Assembly: GCA_044224215.1 (NCBI GenBank)
Contig: JBGAKX010000002.1
Coordinates: 1 to 64,000, forward strand
Source: DAOMFM01 sp035429825
GTDB taxonomy: Bacteria; Acidobacteriota; Blastocatellia; UBA7656; JADIYM01
Length of the DNA: 64,000 nt
Reading direction: 5' to 3'
The position numbers and the translations under genes are program-made. This document shows positions 39,737 through 48,189 of this stretch, piece by piece (within the stretch, counting starts at the first letter, position 1; each line of letters begins with the position of its first letter). The notes beneath the pieces are model-generated. The model was not told the DNA's origin. It ran no database searches and saw nothing but the letters and a program-made list of their open reading frames with translations.

Positions 39737-40285
39737 ATGCAGACGGTATCGCCACCCCGTGCCCTCCCAGAACGTTGGTCCAGCGCGCTCGTGCGGCACT
39801 CGACCGCTGTCGAATCCTACTGCTCGACGGCGCGGAGCATAGACGAAACGACCTGGAACGCGCCGATTGCTGACGGCAAGTGGTCCCCCGCCGAGATCAC
39901 CGAGCACCTCAACCGCACGTACGACGTCACCCTGGACCAGTTAAACGGCGGTCAGGGAATTCGCGTGCGCACCAATTGGTTCGTGCGTTCGATGCTCAGG
40001 GCGACCGCGCTGCGTTGGATCTTTCGAATGCGGGCCTTGCCTCGGGGCGCAAAGGCGCCACGCGAAGTCAAACCTGATTGCGTTGTCGATTCGCGCGTCG
40101 ACGCCATAGCGCGGATGGTTCTGCTTTCATCCCGGTTTGAGAACCTCGTCGCGGAACGCCACCGAGATGCGGGGCTCAAGCTCACGCACCACATCTTTGG
40201 CGAGATCGACCTCCTGCGCGCGATCGACTTCGTGGCGATTCACATCGAGCACCATCACCGCCAGATCGAGGCCGTGGCAGGGTAG
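39737..40285 (+). CDS. DinB-like protein
   Basis: This 182-residue protein starts at ATG 39737. The pattern ERWSSALVRHSTAVESYCSTARSIDETTWNAPIADGKWSPAEITEHLNRTYDVTLDQL with W-S-P-A-E-I-x-x-H-L, and the end VAIHIEHHHRQIEAVAG with H-x-x-H-H-H, are DinB-superfamily metal-site features. The region between is rich in Arg and less conserved. Metal-dependent hydrolase or transferase role expected. Confidence 0.82.
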   Translation: MQTVSPPRALPERWSSALVRHSTAVESYCSTARSIDETTWNAPIADGKWSPAEITEHLNRTYDVTLDQLNGGQGIRVRTNWFVRSMLRATALRWIFRMRALPRGAKAPREVKPDCVVDSRVDAIARMVLLSSRFENLVAERHRDAGLKLTHHIFGEIDLLRAIDFVAIHIEHHHRQIEAVAG

Positions 40286-40310
40286 CGACGTGACGTATCG
40301 TGACGGAACG

Positions 40311-41048
40311 ATGAAGGAGCTCGGACACGTCAGCGACCTTGTGCGGTATCCCGTCAAGTCGATGGCAGGTACCGCAACGGAGTCCGCATTTCTCGGGTGG
40401 CACGGTTTCGTTGGTGACCGGCGCTTCGCCTTTCGGCGCCTGGGAGATGACAGTGGATTCCCGTGGCTCTCCGCGACCCGCGTTGCCGAACTTCTGCTGT
40501 ACCACCCGGTGGGCGTCGACGAGAGTTCGGGCGAGCCCCTGCCAACGCACGTCCGCTCACCCGCAGGAGCGCACCTGGAGCTTCGCAGCGAGGAGCTTCA
40601 GAACGAGATCGCCGAGCGCCTCGGCAGCGGCGTCGAATTGATGAAACTCAAGCACGGGATATTCGACGATGCACCGGTGTCCGTGATCAGCCTTGCGACC
40701 ATTGCCGGCATCGGCGTCGAGGTCGGCGCGGACCTCGATCGAAGGCGCTTCCGGGCAAACATAGTGCTCGATACGCTCGACCGCGAGCCGTTTCTCGAGG
40801 ATGGCTGGATTGGCGGGACGCTTGTCTTCGGCAACGGCGAGCCTCGACCGGCCGTGCGCGTGACGGTGCGCGACGTGCGTTGCATGATGATCAACCTCGA
40901 TCCGGACACGGTCGCACAGGACGCGCGCATTCAGAAGACTGTCGTCCGGCTGAACAAGAACAACGCCGGCGTGTACGGGACGGTTGTGCAAACCGGCACG
41001 GTTTGCGTTGGCGACCCGGTGAGCCTTGTGCTCGACGCGCATCGCTGA
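40311..41048 (+). CDS. MOSC-domain protein (YcbX-like)
   Basis: This 245-residue protein starts at ATG 40311 (an in-frame GTG at 40290 is possible). An N-terminal MOSC beta-barrel domain starts ELGHVSDLVRYPVKSMAGTATESAFLGWHGFVGDRRFAFRR. The C-terminal MOSC domain has DRRRFRANIVLDTL, GWIGGTLVFGNGEPRPAVRVTVRDVRCMMINLDPDT with the catalytic Cys (DVRCMMI), and VQTGTVCVGDPVSLV. MOSC proteins handle sulfur or molybdenum cofactor; YcbX-type members help detoxify N-hydroxylated bases. A second MOSC gene is at 46926. Confidence 0.9.
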   Translation: MKELGHVSDLVRYPVKSMAGTATESAFLGWHGFVGDRRFAFRRLGDDSGFPWLSATRVAELLLYHPVGVDESSGEPLPTHVRSPAGAHLELRSEELQNEIAERLGSGVELMKLKHGIFDDAPVSVISLATIAGIGVEVGADLDRRRFRANIVLDTLDREPFLEDGWIGGTLVFGNGEPRPAVRVTVRDVRCMMINLDPDTVAQDARIQKTVVRLNKNNAGVYGTVVQTGTVCVGDPVSLVLDAHR

Positions 41049-41142
41049 AGGCACGTTTCGGGCTTGTCGCGCCGCCGAGTCCCTCCTCGAGACGCACCGG
41101 TTGACACCGAACGCGCGCGTGCGCGCGTCGCGGCGCCGCTCG

Positions 41143-41334
41143 TCAGACGCGTACGGTTCCCGCTGTCGCCTCGAACCTCTGCTTCACGGACTCGATCAGC
41201 TCGATACGGCGCTTCAACAACGCCTTGTAGTCACGACTATCCGTGTGGTGAAGGCCGTGCAGTGCCCGCTTGAGCTCTTCGTCGAGGATCTCTACCAGGA
41301 GCTCTCTCTCTTCATTTGACACGTCCGTCATCAT
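41143..41334 (-). CDS. Small conserved helical protein
   Basis: This 63-residue protein starts at ATG 41334 after a strong AAGGAGG. NEERELLVEILDEELKRALHGLHHTDSRDYKALLKRRIELIESVKQRF is an all-helical, highly charged sequence with an L-x-x-I/L heptad pattern and an H-H-T-D turn, typical of a widespread small protein family of unknown function. It is one of only three minus-strand genes in the right half of the window. It may form a helical hairpin dimer. Confidence 0.72.
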   Translation of the reverse strand: MMTDVSNEERELLVEILDEELKRALHGLHHTDSRDYKALLKRRIELIESVKQRFEATAGTVRV

Positions 41335-41439
41335 GGCCTGGACCTCCTTTCGTGGTCGCGCGGCGCGTCAACTTCCATCCATCTTGAGAATACAACCCTG
41401 CGAGTTGCCGTGCCAGCCGTGCCGCAGTGCGGCGCGAGG

Positions 41440-42417
41440 TCAGGTGTCGCCGTGATGCTCGACGGTTATGACGATCTTTCCTCGGGCATGCTCTTCCAGG
41501 ACATAGCGGACAGCCTCGGCCACGTCGCTCAACGGATAACGTCTGTCAATGACGGGCGCGAGCTTGCCGGAAGCGACAAGCTCCCCCAGGATGTCCAGGT
41601 CCGAACTGGTCACCTTGGCCATGACGAAGCGCATCTTCTTGCTCCCGATCACCGAGAGGAACGGTCCGAGGAGCATCCCCTGGAGCATCTGGGCCCCGCC
41701 GCCCCCTGCTATGACATAGATTCCATCCGGGTTCAGCGACCGCCTGTAGTCAAAGATCGAGTGGTACGCGTTTGCTGCAAGGATAAGGTCGTACCGTTGC
41801 CCGCTTTGCGTGAAGTCCTCCCGCGTGTAGTCGATCACATGGTCTGCGCCGATCGATCGCGCCGTCTCGACGTTCCTCGTGCTGCACACGGCGGTGACGT
41901 CGGCCCCGGACGCCCTGGCGATCTGCACCGCAAACGTGCCCACGCCACCCGACGCGCCGTCGACCAGAACATGCTGGCCACCCTTGATGTGCGCGACGTC
42001 GCGAAGAGCCTGGAGCGCGGTGAGTCCGGCCACCGGAGTCGCGGCCGCATCGTCGAAAGACACGCCGGCAGGCTTCATCGCGAGCTTGTCTTCGCGGGCA
42101 CATCCGTACTCGGCAAACGATCCTCGACACGCACCGAACACCATGTCGCCGGGTTTGAACCGCGTCACGCTGGCGCCGATTGCCTCCACCTCGCCTGAAA
42201 CGTCGACGCCCAGTCTCGTCACCTTCGGTCGGCGCAGTCCCCCGGTAAACAGGCGGGCAAACAAGGGCTTTCCAGCCACCATGCGCCAGTCGAGCGCGTT
42301 GATGGATGCCGCGCGAATTCGTATCAGGACCTCGTCGTCCTTCGGGGCAGGTTTTGGTACCTCCACGAGTCTGAGGACGTCCGGCGGTCCGTATTCCGTG
42401 TATTCGATCGCTCTCAT
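41440..42417 (-). CDS. NAD(P)-dependent MDR reductase (quinone oxidoreductase-like)
   Basis: From ATG 42417 the protein has 325 residues. MRAIEYTEYGPPDVLRLVEVPKPAPKDDEVLIRIRAASINALDWRMVAGKP is the classic zinc-independent MDR start. GVDVSGEVEAIGASVTRFKPGDMVFG and GASGGVGTFAVQIARASGADVTAVCSTRNVETARSIGADHVIDYT give the GroES and Rossmann parts with an intact A-x-x-G-G-V-G turn. The end LPLSDVAEAVRYVLEEHARGKIVITV is typical. It is distantly related to the gene at 3613. The frame to 42513 has no start support. Confidence 0.92.
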   Translation of the reverse strand: MRAIEYTEYGPPDVLRLVEVPKPAPKDDEVLIRIRAASINALDWRMVAGKPLFARLFTGGLRRPKVTRLGVDVSGEVEAIGASVTRFKPGDMVFGACRGSFAEYGCAREDKLAMKPAGVSFDDAAATPVAGLTALQALRDVAHIKGGQHVLVDGASGGVGTFAVQIARASGADVTAVCSTRNVETARSIGADHVIDYTREDFTQSGQRYDLILAANAYHSIFDYRRSLNPDGIYVIAGGGGAQMLQGMLLGPFLSVIGSKKMRFVMAKVTSSDLDILGELVASGKLAPVIDRRYPLSDVAEAVRYVLEEHARGKIVITVEHHGDT

Positions 42418-42681
42418 CGAAGATCCGCGAGCGCTCGCTCGATCCAGGAAGGGTTCGGGCGCGAGAGGTCCGGAAAGGTCTCGACTCGCGCAAGCATGCA
42501 GACCACAAGTCAAACAGGGCCTTTAGTTTATCATGACTCGAGCGGGCCGGGACCGCGGGTTGTGAGACGCGCGCTGGCCTGGTTCGAGCCATTTGAAACC
42601 GATCCGCTACTCGGCCTCGCGCCCGCACAACCAACCCGTTCCGCGCTTGTTTCCTGAGAGCACTCGGGCCACCCTAGAGCA

Positions 42682-43185
42682 ATGCTTCGCGAGTACATTT
42701 GCAGACTGCTTATCTTGGCTGCCTGCGCGACGGCCTTTGCATCCGCCGTCGCGGCGAGCGCTCCACGTGCGACAACGGAGCCCGCACGTCAGTCGACGAC
42801 TGGCTTTGTGCTGGGAACGTGGACCGGAACATCGACGTGCGTTGGGGTCCGTCCGGCGTGCAAGAACGAGACGGTGGTCTATCGGTTCGTTGCGATCGAC
42901 GGTCATCCGCATCAGGTACGCCTGCTCGCCGACAAGATCATCGACGGCAAACGGGTCGCGATGGGCGCGCTCGTTCTCGACGTCGATGAAAAGGCCGGAA
43001 CGCTACGCGGCGAATTCGTCCGCGGACACACGCACGGCGTGTGGTCCTACTCGGTCGAGGGCGACTCCATGAAGGGCACGCTGGTGATACTGCCGGAAGG
43101 AACCGTCGGGCGCGACGTCAAGGCACGCCGCGCGAAGGACGACGAGGTACCCGCAGCACCGCCGCTCAGTGACTATGACGAGTGA
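42682..43185 (+). CDS. Exported protein, unknown
   Basis: This 167-residue protein starts at ATG 42682 with a signal peptide (REYICRLLILAACATAFASAVAASA). The mature part opens VLGTWTGTSTCVGVRPACKNETVVYRFVAIDG, has two nearby Cys, then VDEKAGTLRGEFVRGHTHGVWSYSVEGDSMKGTLVILPEGTVGRDVKARRAKDD. The G-T-W-x-G-T-S-x-C-V opening and W-x-Y-x-x-x-G-x-x-x-x-G-T-L pattern suggest a small lipocalin-like barrel. It ends 10 bp before the DUF3995 gene. Confidence 0.6.
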   Translation: MLREYICRLLILAACATAFASAVAASAPRATTEPARQSTTGFVLGTWTGTSTCVGVRPACKNETVVYRFVAIDGHPHQVRLLADKIIDGKRVAMGALVLDVDEKAGTLRGEFVRGHTHGVWSYSVEGDSMKGTLVILPEGTVGRDVKARRAKDDEVPAAPPLSDYDE

Positions 43186-43194
43186 TCCTCACCG

Positions 43195-43620
43195 ATGTAT
43201 GCACTCGCTCTGACGACCACCGTCGTTCTGGCGTGCCTGTCGCTGCTCCACGTCTACTGGGCAGCCGGCGGTGTCGCCGGCATCGATTCGGTCATACCGA
43301 CGGTCGACGGGAAGCGGACGCTCGATCCGTCGCCTCTCGCGTCGGTCGTCGTGGCGACCGCGCTCGCCGTTGCCGCAGCAGTTGTGTTCGCCTCGACGGG
43401 AACGCTCCGATCCGTCGCGCCGATGTGGTTCGTTCGAGTTGGGCTCGTCGTGCTTGCGATGGTGTTTCTCGCCAGGGCGATCGGTGACTTTCGGATCATC
43501 GGGTTCACAAAGCGAATTCGGGACACGCGATTCGCCCGAATGGACTACCTGGTGTTCTCGCCGCTGTGCGCGAGTCTTTCCATCGCCTGCGGAACGTTGG
43601 CGGTGTACGGCACGCCATAA
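43195..43620 (+). CDS. DUF3995-family membrane protein
   Basis: This 141-residue protein has four hydrophobic helices. ALTTTVVLACLSLLHVYWAAGGVAGIDSVIPTV with H-x-Y-W-A-x-G-G is the DUF3995 signature, followed by ASVVVATALAVAAAVVFAS, the segment VRVGLVVLAMVFLARAIGDFRIIGFTKRI and the closing MDYLVFSPLCASLSIACGTLA. F-x-K-x-x-x-x-T-x-F-A-x-x-D is conserved in the family. Function unknown. Confidence 0.88.
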   Translation: MYALALTTTVVLACLSLLHVYWAAGGVAGIDSVIPTVDGKRTLDPSPLASVVVATALAVAAAVVFASTGTLRSVAPMWFVRVGLVVLAMVFLARAIGDFRIIGFTKRIRDTRFARMDYLVFSPLCASLSIACGTLAVYGTP

Positions 43621-43669
43621 CCTGTTTCGGAACTGTGGTTGCCGGAAACGTCGACAACTGGGCCATATG

Positions 43670-43746
43670 TCCGAAGCCCACGTTGAACGGGTTGGCAGGT
43701 TGTCGTATCGATGCTTGCGCGCGCCACTTGATACTGGTCGTTGGGC
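43670..43746 (+). repeat. Degenerate attC
   Basis: TCCGAAG at the left with CCCACGTTGAACGGG, and the right arm GCGCGCGCCACTTGATACTGGTC ending in GTTGGGC (43740-43746). The right arm is very close to that of attC 3. Confidence 0.5.
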
Positions 43747-43765
43747 GGCGTAGGAATCTGCACGT

Positions 43766-44086
43766 ATGGCATTCGGATTCCCCGCACGCTTTGCACGGAG
43801 CCACTCCTATCGACTCGGCGAAGCCGAACTGCTCGAGGTTGCGAAGGCCGCGCTCACGAATCTGGACTGGCCTTACGAGGCGCGGTCAGGAACGGAAGTC
43901 CGCGCCCGCCCAGCGCGAGACGCCAGGTCGTGGGGCGAAGAGATGCGGGTTGCGATACTTCCGGGCGGCGTGATGCGTGCCGAGAGTCGGTGTGCCGGCG
44001 TGCGCTTCCAGATCTTTGACTTTGGAAAGAACAGGAGCAATGTCGACGCCTTCTTCGCACGGGTCGACGGGCTGATCGGTTTGTAG
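43766..44086 (+). CDS. Conserved hypothetical protein
   Basis: This 106-residue soluble protein starts at ATG 43766. The L-x-x-x-E-L-L-E-V-A-K-A-A-L-x-N-L-x-W-x-Y opening, WGEEMRVAILPGGVMRAESRC and the end FQIFDFGKNRSNVDAFFARVD (F-D-x-G-K-N-R-x-N-V) match short conserved bacterial proteins of unknown function. One W-G-E-E block is the most conserved part. It follows a degenerate attC by 20 bp. Confidence 0.65.
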   Translation: MAFGFPARFARSHSYRLGEAELLEVAKAALTNLDWPYEARSGTEVRARPARDARSWGEEMRVAILPGGVMRAESRCAGVRFQIFDFGKNRSNVDAFFARVDGLIGL

Positions 44087-44155
44087 GAGCGACTGACAGA
44101 CCGGGAGCTCTTGCGCGTTCATCCAGAGCCGTCACATGCATACGAGGATCGCATC

Positions 44156-44857
44156 ATGACACGACACATCGGAATCGTCGGGTGCTCGGCAGAGGGGGCT
44201 TCCCTGTGCTATCGAACGATCTGTGCCGAGGGCGCACGAGTCCTTGGTCCCCACGCCCATCCGGAGGTGTCCATGCATACTCCGTCATTCAGGGAGTATG
44301 TCGACTGTCTCGATCGAGACGACCTCCAGGGTGTTGCCGAGCTGATGCTCGAGTCGGCGCGAAAGCTGGCTGCAATCGGCGCCGACTTCCTGATCTGCCC
44401 GGACAACACGATCCACTCGGCGTTCGGCCTTGTCGAGCCGCGTTCGCCGCGCCCGTGGCTGCACATCGCGGCGGTCGTGGCCGATGAGGCGGTCTCGCGC
44501 GGGTACAGGCACGTGGGCATCACGGGGACCGAGTGGCTCGTAAACAGCTCCGTCTACCCGGAGCAGCTCACGGCCAGGGGACTCGAGTACACGCGTCCAG
44601 GCGAGGCCGAGCGGCGGGAAATCCACCGGATCATCATGGACGAGCTGGTCGCCGGAGTCTTCGCGCCGCGTTCGGTCGAGTACTTTCAGCACGTTATTCA
44701 GCAATTGGCCGGGAACGGCTGCGATTCGGTCGCCCTGGGCTGTACGGAGATCCCGCTCATCATCAACGATCAGAATTCTCCGCTTCCCACGCTTGACAGC
44801 ACGCGCCTTCTCGCCAGGGCGGCTCTCAAACGCGCGGTGGAAGGCGAGAGCGTATAG
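44156..44857 (+). CDS. Aspartate/glutamate racemase-family protein
   Basis: This 233-residue protein starts at ATG 44156. HIGIVGCSAEGASLCYRTI, ICPDNTIHSAFGLVEPRSPRPWLHIAAVVADEA and YRHVGITGTEWLVNSSVYPEQL give the Asp/Glu racemase layout. The second catalytic Cys is present in SVALGCTEIPLII. The first catalytic Cys, normally in C-N-T-x-H, is replaced (C-P-D-N-T-I-H with Asp at that place). A known subgroup shares this change, so it may be a racemase-like enzyme with a different mechanism rather than a true racemase. Confidence 0.85.
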   Translation: MTRHIGIVGCSAEGASLCYRTICAEGARVLGPHAHPEVSMHTPSFREYVDCLDRDDLQGVAELMLESARKLAAIGADFLICPDNTIHSAFGLVEPRSPRPWLHIAAVVADEAVSRGYRHVGITGTEWLVNSSVYPEQLTARGLEYTRPGEAERREIHRIIMDELVAGVFAPRSVEYFQHVIQQLAGNGCDSVALGCTEIPLIINDQNSPLPTLDSTRLLARAALKRAVEGESV

Positions 44858-44932
44858 TGACCGTGCATCGGCGATCGCACCGGTGCGCGCGTTGGATCAT
44901 TACATTCGGCGACTGAATATGAGGCGACTCGC

Positions 44933-45469
44933 ATGACGGTCTCGGTCTTTGTCGGTACAAGCGTGGATGGCTTTATCGCGCGGCGGAACGGTGATTTTGA
45001 CTTCCTGCCCGAAGGCGGAGGCGAGCCCCACGGATACGACGAATTCATGGCAAGCGTCGATGCGCTTGTCATCGGCCGCATGACCTTTGAGAAGGTCGTG
45101 ACGTTTGAGGCGTGGCCATATGGTGCAAAGCGCGTCGTGGTCCTGAGTAGTCGCCCGGTCGACCTCTCCGCGGCCCGAGGCGGCATTGTTGAGCAGATGG
45201 CCGGGCCCCCGGCCGAAATCGTGTCGCAACTCGCCGCTCGTGGGATGCACCACCTCTACGTCGATGGCGGGGTCACGATTCAGCGATTCCTCAGCGCGGG
45301 GCTCGTTCAACGTCTGATCATCACGCGGGTACCTGTGCTCATTGGGGATGGAATTCCACTCTTCGGTGCCCTTCCGCACGATGTTCGACTCCATCACATT
45401 GCGACGCGGCACTATCCGAGTGGTCTGGTCCAGAGCGAGTACCACGTCCTCGAGGGCCTTGGAATTTGA
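44933..45469 (+). CDS. RibD C-terminal/DHFR-like family protein (copy 5)
   Basis: This 178-residue protein starts at ATG 44933. TVSVFVGTSVDGFIARRNGDFDFLPEGG, ASVDALVIGRMTFEKVVTF, RVVVLSSRPVD and GMHHLYVDGGVTIQRFLSAGLVQRLIITRVPVLIGDGIPLFGAL are the family blocks, with the G-G-V-T NADPH loop. Fifth member of this family in the window. Confidence 0.92.
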   Translation: MTVSVFVGTSVDGFIARRNGDFDFLPEGGGEPHGYDEFMASVDALVIGRMTFEKVVTFEAWPYGAKRVVVLSSRPVDLSAARGGIVEQMAGPPAEIVSQLAARGMHHLYVDGGVTIQRFLSAGLVQRLIITRVPVLIGDGIPLFGALPHDVRLHHIATRHYPSGLVQSEYHVLEGLGI

Positions 45470-45479
45470 GTGAAGCACC

Positions 45480-45842
45480 GTGAAGATCCTCGGACTCGAC
45501 CACATACAAGTTGCCATTCCGCCGGACGGAGAAGATCGGGCGCGCCGTTTCTACGGCGGCGTCCTCGGACTCGCAGAAATCCCGAAGCCGCCCGACCTGG
45601 CAGTTCGCGGCGGCCTCTGGTTCGAATGTGGATCGCAGCAGCTTCATCTCGGCGTCGAGATGGACTTTCGGCCCGCGCGCAAGGCGCACCCGGCGCTGCT
45701 CGTCGACGGGCTCGTCGACCTGATGGGCACGCTTGCGGACGCAGGTTGCGTGGTGAAGCCCGGTGAGAGCCTTCGTGGCGTGCGCCGGTGCTTCGTCGAC
45801 GATCCCTTTGGAAACCGCATCGAGTTGATGGAACACGAATAG
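45480..45842 (+). CDS. VOC family protein
   Basis: This 120-residue protein starts at GTG 45480, 11 bp after the DHFR-like stop codon. VKILGLDHIQVAIPPDGEDRARRFYGGVLGLAEIPKP opens the fold with D-H-I-Q-V-A-I-P-P. LWFECGSQQLHLGVEMDF and VDDPFGNRIELME close it. The first His (DHIQ), middle His (LHLG) and final Glu (RIELME) are the expected metal ligands. Probably co-transcribed with the upstream gene. Confidence 0.92.
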   Translation: MKILGLDHIQVAIPPDGEDRARRFYGGVLGLAEIPKPPDLAVRGGLWFECGSQQLHLGVEMDFRPARKAHPALLVDGLVDLMGTLADAGCVVKPGESLRGVRRCFVDDPFGNRIELMEHE

Positions 45843-45855
45843 ACAGGCGCAACTG

Positions 45856-45875
45856 CTGAATTCAGTCTCCCTGCG
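45856..45875 (+). repeat. 20-bp copy of the phd-parE operator region
   Basis: CTGAATTCAGTCTCCCTGCG is identical to 9713-9732, which spans the 3' part of the palindrome and the leader upstream of the phd-like antitoxin. No antitoxin gene follows here. Confidence 0.6.
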
Positions 45876-45946
45876 GCTGTTCGTCGTATGCGCTCCTTGC
45901 GTGAAGGCGGGCTCAGGCACAGACTTGAAGCAAGGGGGGAAGCGAG

Positions 45947-46144
45947 ATGAAGACATCAGCTCTTACACTTCCTGAGGTCTGGCTGATTGCCGCCACGCGC
46001 GGCATGCTGGGGGCGGGTATCGGCTTGCTTGTTGCGCATCGGTTGAGTGATCGAAAGCGACGGACGATCGGACGAACCCTGGTTGCAATCGGGGCGCTGA
46101 CGACGATTCCACTGGTCGTCGACGTGCTGTCCAAGCGGCGATAG
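45947..46144 (+). CDS. Small two-helix membrane protein
   Basis: This 65-residue protein starts at ATG 45947 after AAGGGGGGA. LTLPEVWLIAATRGMLGAGIGLLVAHRLSD and RRTIGRTLVAIGALTTIPLVVDVL form two hydrophobic helices with conserved T-R-x-x-L-G-A-G-I-G-L-L and G-x-L-T-T-I-P. Short proteins of this kind are widespread without known role. Confidence 0.75.
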   Translation: MKTSALTLPEVWLIAATRGMLGAGIGLLVAHRLSDRKRRTIGRTLVAIGALTTIPLVVDVLSKRR

Positions 46145-46239
46145 GTTTGCAGCTGGCGTCACGGCACGACCGGTCGGGGCCGGACCGACGAGCGCTCGGC
46201 AACATCGGCCGATGAGCGCGCGCCCGTCACACAGTCGAC

Positions 46240-46761
46240 ATGCGAAAGATCTCGAGACCATCTCCCGGTGAATATGCGCCGCAGGCGGAGGCGTACATCC
46301 AACTCGTTCCCCATACGGATCTCGTCCTCGAGTGCCTGCTCGATAGTCTTACGACAACGCGGGACCTCGTGGCCGCTCTCTCGCCCGAACAGCTCGCATA
46401 CCGGTACGCGCCCGGCAAATGGACCATCAAGCAGATCGTGGCGCATCTGTGTGACGACGAACGAATCTACGTGTACCGGGCGCTGAGATTCGCTCGTGGC
46501 GATTCCACGCCGCTGCCCGGGTTCGATCAGGATCTCTTTGCCGAAATGTCGAACGCGGACGAGCGCGACATCGGCGATCTCCTCGAAGAGCTCAGCAGGG
46601 TGCGCCTGGCATCGGTCTCGTTCTTCGACGGGCTCGCAGACGACGCGCTCTCGCGTCGGGGGACGGCGGACGGGTCCACCATGACGGTGGGCGCCATTGC
46701 CTATCACATTGCGGGGCACGAGCTGCGCCATCTGCAGGTTGTCAGGGAACGGTATCTGTAG
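46240..46761 (+). CDS. DinB-family protein
   Basis: This 173-residue four-helix DinB protein starts at ATG 46240. LSPEQLAYRYAPGKWTIKQIVAHLCDDERIYVYRALRFARGD (K-W-T-I-K-Q-I-x-x-H-L) and AIAYHIAGHELRHLQVVRERYL (H-x-x-x-H with a further His) supply the three His metal ligands. The family has thiol-dependent hydrolase or transferase activities. A standard full-length copy, unlike the broken one at 15445. Confidence 0.92.
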   Translation: MRKISRPSPGEYAPQAEAYIQLVPHTDLVLECLLDSLTTTRDLVAALSPEQLAYRYAPGKWTIKQIVAHLCDDERIYVYRALRFARGDSTPLPGFDQDLFAEMSNADERDIGDLLEELSRVRLASVSFFDGLADDALSRRGTADGSTMTVGAIAYHIAGHELRHLQVVRERYL

Positions 46762-46925
46762 CCGCGTTGCTCTGGGACGTGACGGTCGACGTGGCACGGG
46801 GCGGTTCCGATTTCGTGCATTGCGACCCGTGTGATGTGGGCGCGGGAGTCCCCTGGCGCCTCACGCACGGCGATCGCACGTCACGCGGCGCCGACGGTCG
46901 GCCTCGTCCTGTATCATCTGGCGCC

Positions 46926-47573
46926 ATGAAGCTCATATCGATCAACGTTGGACTGCCCCGCGAGATCGTCTGGCGCGACACAACCGTCACGACGGGGATC
47001 TTCAAGCAACCCGTCGAGGGACCGGTGATGGTGCGGACACTGAATCTCGATGGCGACCGGCAAGCCGATCTCTCAGTCCACGGCGGAGTCGACAAGGCAA
47101 TTTACGCCTACCCGGGCGAGCACTATGGCTACTGGCGCGGCGAGCTGGAGAACACCGAGTTGCCGTGGGGGATGTTCGGCGAGAACTTCACCGTTGAGGG
47201 GTTGCACGAGGACTCGGTGTACATCGGGGACCGCTACGGCATTGGCGACGTCGAGGTGGCCGTCACACAACCGCGGCTGCCATGCTACAAGCTCGGCGCA
47301 CGGTTCGGTCGTGCGGATTTCGTGAAGAGATTTCTCGCAAGTCGACGCACCGGCTTCTACTTCTCAGTGAGGAAGGAAGGGCTCGCACAGGCCGGCGACG
47401 CAATACAACTCCTTGACCGGCCGCAAACACGAATCAGCGTGTCCGACATCACGCGAGTTTATGCATTCGAGAAGGACGATCTCGATACGATTCGGGAGGC
47501 GTTGCGTGTAGAGGCGCTCCCGGAGAGTTGGAGAAGCTACTTTCAGCATCAGCTCGAGAAGCGAGCCGGGTAG
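46926..47573 (+). CDS. MOSC-domain protein (YiiM-like)
   Basis: This 215-residue protein starts at ATG 46926. KLISINVGLPREIVWRDTTVTTGIFKQPVEGPVMVRTLNLDGDRQADLSVHGGVDKAIYAYPGEHYGYWRGEL, then GMFGENFTVEGLHEDSVYIGDRYGIGDVEVAVTQPRLPCYKLGARFGR with the catalytic Cys in PRLPCYKL, match YiiM. YiiM reduces N-hydroxylated purines with molybdenum cofactor. The extra C-terminal segment is family-typical. The upstream frame from 46767 has no signal. Confidence 0.93.
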   Translation: MKLISINVGLPREIVWRDTTVTTGIFKQPVEGPVMVRTLNLDGDRQADLSVHGGVDKAIYAYPGEHYGYWRGELENTELPWGMFGENFTVEGLHEDSVYIGDRYGIGDVEVAVTQPRLPCYKLGARFGRADFVKRFLASRRTGFYFSVRKEGLAQAGDAIQLLDRPQTRISVSDITRVYAFEKDDLDTIREALRVEALPESWRSYFQHQLEKRAG

Positions 47574-47701
47574 TCGCGTCGCGCGAGCCGGCATCGCGCG
47601 TCGCATCGAGTTGCTGGACCACACGTCGCACGAGCAGCGATGTCGCACGAACGACCGCGGATTTCGCTCGTGTCATTTTCGCGCTAGACTCGATTTCGAT
47701 T

Positions 47702-48157
47702 ATGGATCTTCACGAACTGCTTCTCGAAAACCGCGCGCGTGCCGTCGACGAAGCGCTTGTCGGCCTGTCTCGCTCGGCGTTGCCGCACTACTCGGTTGAA
47801 CGGACTGCACAGAACCGTGTCCGCCTCGAGCGGCTCTACGACCTGTGTCTCCAGTGCATTGCGGACCGTTCCCTTACGCCGATATGCGACTATGCGCGCC
47901 AGGTCGCCGGCGAGCGACATCGGGAAGGCATCGATCTTCGTGAAGTTCACACGGCGTTCAATGTTCTGGAAGAGTCGATCTGGCGCCTCATCACCGCGAA
48001 CATGCAGCCGCCCGAGGTGGTCAGGGCGTTGGGTCAGGCGAGCACCGTTCTGGGGGCGGGTAAGCAGGCCCTAGCCATCGAGTATGTGAATCTCGCCGGT
48101 CACCACGACCCTGGCCAGTCGCTCGACTTGACCGAGCTGTTCAAGGGCACGACGTAG
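47702..48157 (+). CDS. RsbRD N-terminal-like sensor domain protein
   Basis: This 151-residue helical protein starts at ATG 47702. LHELLLENRARAVDEALVGLSRSALPHYS, RLYDLCLQCIADRSLTPICDYARQVAGERHREGIDLREVHTAFNVLEESIWRLI is the RsbRD N-terminal pattern, a globin-like sensory fold found in stressosome and histidine kinase proteins. Here it stands alone with no STAS or kinase domain, so it may be a stand-alone partner. Only a short gap separates it from upstream MOSC. Confidence 0.75.
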   Translation: MDLHELLLENRARAVDEALVGLSRSALPHYSVERTAQNRVRLERLYDLCLQCIADRSLTPICDYARQVAGERHREGIDLREVHTAFNVLEESIWRLITANMQPPEVVRALGQASTVLGAGKQALAIEYVNLAGHHDPGQSLDLTELFKGTT

Positions 48158-48189
48158 TCACGGTTCTTTCGCTCATGGGGATACCGGGC

